DNA from: a bacterium | GTDB lineage: Bacteria; Patescibacteriota; Patescibacteriia; JAACEG01 | Assembly: GCA_027040785.1 (NCBI GenBank) | Contig: JALULG010000197.1 | Location: forward strand, 1 to 6,799 | DNA length: 6,799 nt | Reading direction: 5' to 3' | Shown: positions 1 through 4,895 of the stretch, piece after piece | Layout of the letters: every line of letters starts with the position of its first letter | How positions within the stretch are numbered: the stretch's first letter is position 1 | Notes under the pieces: model-generated | Told to the model about the DNA's origin: nothing | Databases searched by the model: none | The model's input: the letters and a program-made list of their open reading frames with translations, nothing else | Position numbers and translations under genes: made by a program

Positions 1-135
1 ATATTTTGTTCCATAATTATGACGGGAAAGTAAATCGAACAAATAAGGTATGTCAATATTTGTTCCGCATCCGGCATCAAAAACTGTTATTACTTGTTTA
101 TCAATCAATTTTTTTTTGAATTTTTGAAAAGGCAT
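1..135 (-). CDS. Partial reading frame, probable class I SAM-dependent methyltransferase (N-terminus only)
   Basis: An open frame of 45 codons starts at the ATG at 135-133 and stays open to the left edge, so only the N-terminus is visible. It begins MPFQKFKKKL and at residues ~18-25 reads VFDAGCGT, which resembles glycine-rich motif I (the SAM-binding loop) of class I methyltransferases. A following segment, DIPYLFDLLS, could be the next helix. The stop codon TAA lies two codons upstream of the ATG, so no longer start is possible. An alternative TTG at 108-106 would cut the overlap with dnaA from 35 to 8 bp. Neither start has a clear Shine-Dalgarno. The frame lies downstream of dnaA on the same strand and is probably co-transcribed with it. 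The substrate cannot be told, and the family call rests on one short motif. The sustained open frame past the dnaA stop supports a real gene. Confidence 0.55.
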   Translation of the reverse strand, partial: MPFQKFKKKLIDKQVITVFDAGCGTNIDIPYLFDLLSRHNYGTKY

Positions 136-1393
136 GCATTACGGTGGTATGATCTTTTTTGCCAAATTCGTTTCCAATGGAAGGGTAGGAAAGTTTTATT
201 TCATTACGAGCTAAATACATAGCTATTTGTCGGGGGATTGCTAAATTTTTTTTTCGACTTGATCCTAATAAATCTTTTTTGCTAATATTATAAAATTCCG
301 CAACCGTTTCTATTATTTTTTTAATATTAATGTTTTGTTTGTTTGGTAATTTGTTGAGATTTGTTAAAATGTTTTTAACGCTATCTATTGTTGGTTCTGT
401 ATTATTAAATTCATGAAAAGCAATTACTTTATTTAACGCTCCTTCCAACTCTCTAACATTGTTTTTAATATTTGTTGCTAAAAAATCTATTACTTCATTG
501 TTTATTTTAAAATTTTTTTCTTTTGCTTTATATCTAAGAATAGCGCTTCTAGTTTCCAGGTCGGGAGCTGAAACATCGGCAATCATTCCCCACTCAAATC
601 GGGAGATTAACCTGTCTTCCAATGTTGAGATTGATTTTGGTGGACGATCAGAGGTTAGGATTATTTGTTTATTTGTTTGGTGTAATTCATTAAAAGTATG
701 AAAAAAGGCCTCTTGGGTTTGTTCTTTGCCGCTTAAAAATTGAATATCATCAACCAGTAAAACGTCTATTTCCCTATATCTTTGTTTGAAATTTTCCGTT
801 TGATTGCTTGATAAGGCGTTAACAAAATCATTGATAAATTTTTCACAAGGAACATAAAGAATTTTTTTATTCGGAAATTTTTTTAAAATGGCATTACCGA
901 CCGCTTGCATTAAATGGGTTTTTCCCAGTCCGACACCACCATAAATAAAGAGAGGGTTGTAGGCCTCGCCCGGTTTTTTGACGATCGCTTTGGCGGCCGC
1001 TTGAGCCAGTTCGTTTCCTTTTCCTATTATATAATTGTCAAAAGTATATTTTGGGTTTAAAGTTTTGTTGTAAAAAATAGTTTGGTTTTGGTTGTCTTCT
1101 GTTTGAACTTTTGTTTTATTTTTTTTTTCAATTTCTTTTTTTCTATCGCTGATTATTTGATAAGATATTTTAATGTTTTGATTGTCCGTAATATTTTTTA
1201 GAACCTCGCTGATTTTACTGTGATATTTTTTTTCAAACCAGTTTTTAGTATAAGCGTTTGGTACACCGATAATAACATTATCTTTTTCATAAGATACTAT
1301 TGAGGTTTGTTTAAACCAAGCCGTAAAACTGGCCCTACTGATTAATAGTTCCATTTCTCCCAATATGGCTTGCCAAAGCTCTTGATTATCCAT
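101..1393 (-). CDS. dnaA: Chromosomal replication initiator protein DnaA
   Basis: DnaA binds DnaA boxes at the origin, forms an ATP-dependent filament, melts the DNA and helps load the replicative helicase. All four domains are visible in 430 residues, slightly shorter than the usual ~450-470. Domain I is at ~1-82 (ELWQAIL start, W26-F27, helicase/self-interaction). A short lysine- and asparagine-rich domain II linker spans ~83-112. The AAA+ domain is at ~113-345: Walker A G152-H160 (GGVGLGKTH), Walker B V211-F219 with D215-D216, sensor 1 LTSDRPP at 246-252, and the arginine-finger box RLISRFEWG at 261-269 with R265. The C-terminal helix-turn-helix domain is at ~350-430, with R388 in IPRQIAM and the DnaA signature DHTTVMHAF at 414-422. 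In the usual G-G-R-D-H-T-T, K412-K413 replaces G-R. The start ATG at 1393-1391 fits domain I and has no Shine-Dalgarno before it. The gene ends with TGA immediately followed by TAA. It is divergent from the 82-residue gene and probably autoregulated through the upstream DnaA boxes. Confidence 0.98.
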   Translation of the reverse strand: MDNQELWQAILGEMELLISRASFTAWFKQTSIVSYEKDNVIIGVPNAYTKNWFEKKYHSKISEVLKNITDNQNIKISYQIISDRKKEIEKKNKTKVQTEDNQNQTIFYNKTLNPKYTFDNYIIGKGNELAQAAAKAIVKKPGEAYNPLFIYGGVGLGKTHLMQAVGNAILKKFPNKKILYVPCEKFINDFVNALSSNQTENFKQRYREIDVLLVDDIQFLSGKEQTQEAFFHTFNELHQTNKQIILTSDRPPKSISTLEDRLISRFEWGMIADVSAPDLETRSAILRYKAKEKNFKINNEVIDFLATNIKNNVRELEGALNKVIAFHEFNNTEPTIDSVKNILTNLNKLPNKQNINIKKIIETVAEFYNISKKDLLGSSRKKNLAIPRQIAMYLARNEIKLSYPSIGNEFGKKDHTTVMHAFSKIQKKID

Positions 1394-1420
1394 AATAAAG
1401 AATTAATACTTTATTTGTAT

Positions 1421-1447
1421 ATTATAGTTTTTTTTATTATTATGCAA
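1421..1447 (-). promoter_or_regulatory. Probable sigma70-type promoter of dnaA
   Basis: Read on the minus strand, a perfect -10 hexamer TATAAT lies at 1426-1421. A -35-like TTGCAT lies at 1447-1442, only 15 bp away, or CTTGCA one base further with 16 bp. Transcription would start near 1414 and leave a leader of ~20 nt before the dnaA ATG. The -35 side abuts the DnaA-box cluster (1449-1490), so bound DnaA could block RNA polymerase, the classic dnaA autoregulation. The -10 is convincing and the -35 is weak. Confidence 0.5.
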
Positions 1448-1448
1448 G

Positions 1449-1457
1449 TTTTACACA
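1449..1457 (+). promoter_or_regulatory. Weak DnaA box, inverted relative to the other two
   Basis: TTTTACACA differs from the consensus TTATNCACA at the third base. Its centre lies 22 bp from that of the perfect box, on the opposite strand and next to the dnaA -35 region. It is plausible as a low-affinity site because of its position, but would not be called alone. Confidence 0.4.
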
Positions 1458-1470
1458 GGATGAAACAGTA

Positions 1471-1479
1471 TGTGGATAA
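1471..1479 (-). promoter_or_regulatory. DnaA box, perfect consensus
   Basis: The plus strand reads TGTGGATAA, the reverse complement of TTATCCACA, the high-affinity DnaA box. It lies 78 bp upstream of the dnaA start and two bases from a second box in the same orientation. Confidence 0.85.
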
Positions 1480-1481
1480 AC

Positions 1482-1490
1482 TGTGGATAT
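1482..1490 (-). promoter_or_regulatory. DnaA box, one mismatch
   Basis: The plus strand reads TGTGGATAT, the reverse complement of ATATCCACA, which differs from TTATCCACA only at the first base. It has the same orientation as the perfect box and is offset by exactly 11 bp, so DnaA would bind both on the same face of the helix. Confidence 0.7.
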
Positions 1491-1501
1491 TAATTTAAGG
1501 T

Positions 1502-1529
1502 TTGCTTTTTTTTAAAAAATGTTTATACT
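1502..1529 (+). promoter_or_regulatory. Probable promoter of the 82-residue gene
   Basis: A -35-like TTGCTT (1502-1507) and a -10 TATACT (1524-1529) are separated by 16 bp. The transcript would start near 1536 and carry a ~40 nt leader with a strong Shine-Dalgarno. The promoter lies in the AT-rich flank of the DnaA-box cluster, so AT-richness inflates the chance of a random match. Confidence 0.5.
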
Positions 1530-1565
1530 AAAAATAAATCTTATAACTTTAACGATCTTTTTAAA

Positions 1566-1571
1566 AAGGAG
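1566..1571 (+). promoter_or_regulatory. Shine-Dalgarno AAGGAG of the 82-residue gene
   Basis: AAGGAG lies six bases before the ATG at 1578. It fixes that start and is good evidence that this short reading frame is translated, since dnaA and ftsH nearby have weak or no such site. Confidence 0.8.
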
Positions 1572-1577
1572 ATAAAA

Positions 1578-1826
1578 ATGCCAAACAAAACCAAAGATTT
1601 GATTAAACAAGGATGGAGAGTTATTGATTTTTTGTTAAGTAACGGAACTTGGAGGAGGGTTGTTTTAAAAACCGAAAAAAACAATTCAATTATTTCTACC
1701 AACGCGGCTGAGGTAGATATTGAAAGAGGGGTAATTATTAATCATATTGATTTTGATCACCCCGATTTTTCATGGGAGAAATATTTTGGAGAAAAAATTC
1801 GTTTGAAAATAGCAAATTCTTTTTAA
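1578..1826 (+). CDS. Small uncharacterised protein encoded beside the origin region (82 aa)
   Basis: I do not recognise a family. The protein has 82 residues, starts MPNKTKDLIKQGWRVIDFLL, and lacks cysteines, a signal peptide or membrane segments, so it is probably cytosolic. The first part (~1-33) is basic (GTWRRVVLKTEK), and the second (~43-70) is acidic and hydrophobic (AAEVDIERGVIINHIDFDH) followed by an aromatic stretch (PDFSWEKYF). By eye, alternating hydrophobic residues suggest a mostly beta fold such as a small barrel or sheet, but this is a guess. Reality as a gene is well supported by a plausible promoter, a strong Shine-Dalgarno at 1566-1571 and a near-perfect intrinsic terminator after the stop. 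It is therefore a monocistronic unit, divergent from dnaA and sharing its regulatory gap, so DnaA binding could also affect its expression. Function is unknown. Roles in replication control or nucleic-acid binding would be speculation from position. Confidence 0.85.
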   Translation: MPNKTKDLIKQGWRVIDFLLSNGTWRRVVLKTEKNNSIISTNAAEVDIERGVIINHIDFDHPDFSWEKYFGEKIRLKIANSF

Positions 1827-1856
1827 AATAAAGTAAAAAAGTAAGGGAAAAAATAT

Positions 1857-1881
1857 AACTATGTGTTTCACATAGTTTTTT
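1857..1881 (+). terminator. Intrinsic terminator of the 82-residue gene
   Basis: Perfect 9 bp arms AACTATGTG (1857-1865) and CACATAGTT (1869-1877) surround a TTT loop. They are followed by T residues to 1881 and a further T-rich stretch to ~1889. It lies 30 bp after the stop codon and separates this unit from the ftsH promoter. The A-run before the left arm (1848-1853) could let it work weakly in the other direction too. Confidence 0.9.
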
Positions 1882-1894
1882 ATTGTTTTAAAGA

Positions 1895-1923
1895 TTGATT
1901 ATTTTCTCTTAATGGTATATACT
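1895..1923 (+). promoter_or_regulatory. Probable sigma70-type promoter of ftsH
   Basis: TTGATT (1895-1900) and TATACT (1918-1923) are separated by 17 bp. An overlapping TGG-TATATA (1913-1921) could serve as an extended -10. It stands directly after the upstream terminator. The start would be near 1930, leaving a ~85 nt leader before ftsH whose ribosome site is weak (GGAAA at 2002-2006). Nothing resembling the sigma32 consensus was seen. Confidence 0.65.
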
Positions 1924-2013
1924 GAAAACAAAATATAAAGAAACGGTTTAATAATAAATTTTGTGGTTTTTATTTTATAAGATGAAATAAAAAACTAAAA
2001 TGGAAACGAAAAT

Positions 2014-3822
2014 ATGAAAAAAGTTTTAAAAAATTTTTTTATTGTTGTTTTTGTAATTTTAATGATGGCCAGCTTTATTAGCTTGTATACTGAAAACGGA
2101 CAAAAAGCGGAAACCGTTACTATTAATAAATTGGCCGAAGAGATAAATGATAATCAAATAAAAAAGGTTATTGTGGAAGGCGGAGATATAGATATTGTTT
2201 TAAAAGACGAAAAAAGACAAAAAACGAAAAAAGAAAATTCAGAGTCCATTTTTTCCACTTTAAAAAATTTGGGCGTATCACCGGAAAAAATCAGACAAAC
2301 AAATATTGTTATTAAAGATGAGTCGTCCAATATGATGTGGATGAATATTTTTGCTTCTTTTGTTTTGCCATTTTTAATTATTGGTCTTTTTATTTATTTT
2401 ATGATGAGGCAGGTTCAGGGTATGAATCAAAAAGCGATGATATTTGGCAAAACAAAAGCAAAAGAAACCAAAAATAAAGGAGAAAAAGTTACTTTTAAAG
2501 ATATCGCCGGTATAAAAGAAGCCAAAGAAGAATTATTTGAAGTGGTTGATTTTTTAAAAGATTCTAAAAAATTTACCGATATGGGAGCAAAAATTCCCAA
2601 AGGTGTTTTATTATTGGGGCCTCCCGGAGTTGGAAAAACTTTATTGGCAAAAGCGGTGGCCGGTGAAGCCGGTGTGCCTTTTTTCCATATTTCCGGTTCC
2701 GAATTTGTGGAAATGTTTGTCGGAGTTGGAGCGTCAAGAGTTCGTGATTTATTTGGAAAAGCCAAGAAAAATGCGCCGGCTATTTTATTTATAGATGAAA
2801 TTGACGCGGTTGGTCGTCGTCGCGGAGCCGGTTTGGGTGGATCTCATGACGAGCGAGAACAAACCTTAAATCAAATATTGGTGGAAATGGACGGTTTTGA
2901 GTCTCATACAAACGTTATAGTTTTGGCGGCGACAAACAGACCGGATGTTTTAGACCCGGCTTTATTAAGACCGGGCAGATTTGACAGGCGAGTAATGTTG
3001 GATTTACCGGATATTAATGATAGAGAAGCGATTTTAAAAATACATGCTCGCAAAAAACCGTTGGCTAAAGGTCTTTCTTTAAGAGAGATAGCTGAAAGAA
3101 CGCCCGGTTTTTCCGGAGCTGATTTGGAAAATTTATTAAACGAAGCCGCTATTTTGGCGGTTAAAAGAAAAAAGAAAAAAATTGAAAAAATAGATATATT
3201 GGACAGTGTGGAAAAAGTAATGTTGGGACCGGCCAGAAAAAGCCATATTTTAAACAAAAAGGAAAAAAAGATTACCGCTTATCACGAAGCCGGACATGCT
3301 TTGGTTGCCAAAATGTTACCCAATACCGATCCGGTTCATAAAGTGTCTATTGTTTCTCGGGGGCAAGCGGCCGGTTATACTTTAAAACTTCCCCGAGAAG
3401 ACAGAGTATTTAGTACCAGAGAAAAATTTATTGAAGAATTGTCTGTTTTATTGGCCGGCCATATCGTGGAAAAAATAGAATTTGGTGATGTGACTACCGG
3501 AGCAAGCAATGATTTGCGTCAAGCAACCAGACTGGCGCGCAGATTGGTAACGGAATTTGGTATGGCGGAGCATTTGCCTTTGAGAACTTATGGAGAACAT
3601 GAAGAAATGATTTTTTTGGGTAGAGATATTCACGAACAACGAGATTATAGTGAAAAAACAGCTGAAAAAATAGATCAAGAAGTCGATTCTTTGATTGTAA
3701 ACGCTCAAAAAAGAGCTGAAAAAATAATTAAAGACAATAAGGATAAACTTGATAAAATAGCCGCGCTTTTATTGGAACAAGAAACCATTGAAAGAGAAGA
3801 ATTTAATAAACTTTTTAAATAA
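2014..3822 (+). CDS. ftsH: ATP-dependent zinc metalloprotease FtsH
   Basis: FtsH is a membrane-anchored hexameric AAA+ protease that extracts and degrades misfolded membrane proteins and selected cytosolic regulators. The 602 residues show every expected part. TM1 is at ~7-25, a small extracytoplasmic domain at ~27-106, TM2 at ~109-131, and a lysine-rich linker at ~138-158. The AAA+ domain is at ~160-405: Walker A GPPGVGKT 202-209, pore loop F235-V236-G237, Walker B ILFIDEID 257-264, sensor 1 AATN 305-308, and arginine fingers R319 and R322 in LRPGRFDRR. The M41 protease domain is at ~415-602 with HEAGH at 424-428 (zinc ligands H424 and H428, catalytic E425) and third zinc ligand D500 in TTGASND. 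The C-terminus ends soon after the helical region (LLLEQETIEREEF), slightly shorter than E. coli FtsH (644). The start is set by TM1 and a weak GGAAA site. It has its own promoter; no clear terminator follows, so some transcripts may read into the membrane protein gene 78 bp downstream. Confidence 0.98.
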   Translation: MKKVLKNFFIVVFVILMMASFISLYTENGQKAETVTINKLAEEINDNQIKKVIVEGGDIDIVLKDEKRQKTKKENSESIFSTLKNLGVSPEKIRQTNIVIKDESSNMMWMNIFASFVLPFLIIGLFIYFMMRQVQGMNQKAMIFGKTKAKETKNKGEKVTFKDIAGIKEAKEELFEVVDFLKDSKKFTDMGAKIPKGVLLLGPPGVGKTLLAKAVAGEAGVPFFHISGSEFVEMFVGVGASRVRDLFGKAKKNAPAILFIDEIDAVGRRRGAGLGGSHDEREQTLNQILVEMDGFESHTNVIVLAATNRPDVLDPALLRPGRFDRRVMLDLPDINDREAILKIHARKKPLAKGLSLREIAERTPGFSGADLENLLNEAAILAVKRKKKKIEKIDILDSVEKVMLGPARKSHILNKKEKKITAYHEAGHALVAKMLPNTDPVHKVSIVSRGQAAGYTLKLPREDRVFSTREKFIEELSVLLAGHIVEKIEFGDVTTGASNDLRQATRLARRLVTEFGMAEHLPLRTYGEHEEMIFLGRDIHEQRDYSEKTAEKIDQEVDSLIVNAQKRAEKIIKDNKDKLDKIAALLLEQETIEREEFNKLFK

Positions 3823-3838
3823 TATTTATAATTAATTT

Positions 3839-3885
3839 TTTCTTTTATTAAAAGAAACCTTGTTTAAAGTTTCTTAAAAAAGAAA
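3839..3885 (+). repeat. Alternating complementary arms in the ftsH-membrane protein gap
   Basis: Four short arms follow one another: A TTTCTTTT (3839-3846), B AAAAGAAAC (3850-3858), C GTTTCTT (3869-3875) and D AAGAAA (3880-3885). A pairs with B (8 bp, 3 nt loop) and C with D (6 bp, AAAA loop). Alternatively B pairs with C (7 bp, 10 nt loop). Arm D touches the Shine-Dalgarno at 3886-3893. No T-run follows on the plus strand, so this is not an ordinary terminator. The pairs are weak and AT-rich and may be chance in such DNA. Confidence 0.4.
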
Positions 3886-3893
3886 AAAGGAGG
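3886..3893 (+). promoter_or_regulatory. Full-length Shine-Dalgarno AAAGGAGG of the membrane protein gene
   Basis: AAAGGAGG is an eight-base match to the anti-Shine-Dalgarno core, seven bases before the ATG at 3901. It is the strongest ribosome site in the window, fixes the start and suggests efficient translation of this gene, possibly with coupling to the next. Confidence 0.85.
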
Positions 3894-3900
3894 ATTTAAT

Positions 3901-4893
3901 ATGACAATTAAAAAAAATTTTCATTTCCAAGTCTTGTTTAATTCTTTAAAATTGGTTTGGCATAATAAAATTTTATGGTTTTTTGGGCTTTTTACTATTT
4001 TTTTAGGTACAGGGCAATGGCACAAAATTATTTCTAATGATTTTTTCGGTCTTTTGAGAAAAAACACTTTTTTGTATGAAATGGTTCAAATTAAAATAAA
4101 TTTCCATAATTTAATGGAGAGAATTTACAGTGATCCTTTTTCCGCTTTTATGATTTTTATTTTGTTTTTATTGGTTGGGGGGTTGTTTTTGTTAATGCTT
4201 TGGATCTCTATTGTTTCTCAAGGAGGGTTAATTTATTCTATTTTTAGAAGTCTTAATGGTAAAAAAATAGATGTTTATTCCGGTATTTCAATGGGTAGAA
4301 GAAATTTTTGGGCATTATTTTCTTTAAACGTTATTGAAAAATTTATTATTTGGAGTTTTTCCATTCTTTTAGGGCTATTTTCTTTTTTTGTTATTAGAAC
4401 GGGAAACACTTATTTGATTTTTTTATTAACTTTTACGGCTTTATTGTTAATATTAATTGCCGCGATTGTCTCTTTGGTTATTAAATATGCTTTCAGTTAT
4501 GTTATTTTAAAAGGTTATACTCCTTTTAAGTCAATATTTAAGGCTATTCGTTTGTTTTTTCAGCGGTTTTTGTTGAATATGGAAATAGCCGTTTTTGTTT
4601 TTTTTATAAATTATATTTTTAAATATCTCGTGATTGTTCTTATAACCGTTTTATTAATACCTCTCAGTTCAATTGGCGGTTTTACTTTAATGCTTACCAG
4701 CGGAATAAGTTTTAAATATTATTTTATTTTAATTCCGTCTTTGATAGTTTTTGTTTTGTTGTGGCTGTTTTCCATGTTAACAGCTTATAATTACAGTGTT
4801 TGGGTAACTGTTTTTATAGCTTTGGTTGATGAACAAAGAAAAAATATTAGTTTAATCAAAAAAGTAAAAGAAAAAATAATCGGAGAAAAATAA
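3901..4893 (+). CDS. Uncharacterised polytopic membrane protein paired with the GspE/PilB ATPase
   Basis: This is a 330-residue integral membrane protein without a recognised catalytic motif. By eye it has about six hydrophobic segments: ~24-38, 82-107, 138-165, 170-200, 226-260 (possibly two) and 272-305. The N-terminus carries LVWHNKILWFFGLF (18-31). From general memory, such a W-x-N-K-x-L-W-x-F-G pattern occurs in uncharacterised multi-pass proteins of Patescibacteria and in families related to the glycerophosphodiester phosphodiesterase membrane domain. A loop at ~115-135 (FRSLNGKKIDVYSGISMGRR) and a lysine-rich tail (~312-330) are the main polar parts and probably cytosolic. It starts at a perfect Shine-Dalgarno and ends two bases before the secretion ATPase gene, implying one operon and perhaps coupled translation. 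This suggests, but does not prove, a role with the type IV pilus/type II secretion machine. It is not a recognisable GspF/PilC. Alternatives are a transporter-like or envelope-remodelling protein. Confidence 0.85.
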   Translation: MTIKKNFHFQVLFNSLKLVWHNKILWFFGLFTIFLGTGQWHKIISNDFFGLLRKNTFLYEMVQIKINFHNLMERIYSDPFSAFMIFILFLLVGGLFLLMLWISIVSQGGLIYSIFRSLNGKKIDVYSGISMGRRNFWALFSLNVIEKFIIWSFSILLGLFSFFVIRTGNTYLIFLLTFTALLLILIAAIVSLVIKYAFSYVILKGYTPFKSIFKAIRLFFQRFLLNMEIAVFVFFINYIFKYLVIVLITVLLIPLSSIGGFTLMLTSGISFKYYFILIPSLIVFVLLWLFSMLTAYNYSVWVTVFIALVDEQRKNISLIKKVKEKIIGEK

Positions 4894-4895
4894 TT

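Larger units (their letters stand above)
1394..1577. other. Candidate replication origin (oriC) / dnaA regulatory region
   Basis: This non-coding gap between divergent dnaA and the 82-residue gene contains the only DnaA-box cluster I found in the window (1449-1490). On the left, 1394-1443 has about 4 G/C in 50 bases. On the right, 1501-1560 has about 9 G/C in 60. Either could act as the DNA unwinding element. Box centres at about 1453, 1475 and 1486 are spaced 22 and 11 bp, whole helical turns. Neighbouring genes run outward on both sides, as is common around origins. A bacterial oriC beside dnaA is the usual arrangement in many phyla. The region is compact, with two or three boxes only, so it might serve solely as the dnaA operator while the true origin lies elsewhere. 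Confidence 0.6.

Noticed and set aside
459..701. Plus-strand open frame of 80 codons antisense to dnaA
   Set aside because: It lies wholly inside dnaA, whose domains are all intact; no ribosome site or recognisable protein. It is a shadow of the coding strand.
2000..2017. Five-codon mini-frame (M-E-T-K-I) whose TGA overlaps the ftsH ATG
   Set aside because: ATG...ATGA overlap could mean translational coupling, but the mini-frame has no Shine-Dalgarno, and so short a frame is expected by chance in the leader.
2427..2765. Minus-strand open frame of 112 codons antisense to ftsH
   Set aside because: It is antisense to the ftsH AAA+ region, its composition mirrors the ftsH codons, and no promoter or Shine-Dalgarno supports it. 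The same applies to those at 2904-3257 and 3448-3708.
3827..3832. Perfect TATAAT just after ftsH that could be a promoter for the membrane protein gene
   Set aside because: No -35 hexamer at 16-18 bp and no TGn extension; TATAAT is frequent by chance in DNA this AT-rich.
3852..3875. Hairpin AAGAAAC / GTTTCTT as an ftsH terminator
   Set aside because: The stem is weak, the loop is 10 nt, and it is followed by A residues rather than a T-run on the plus strand.
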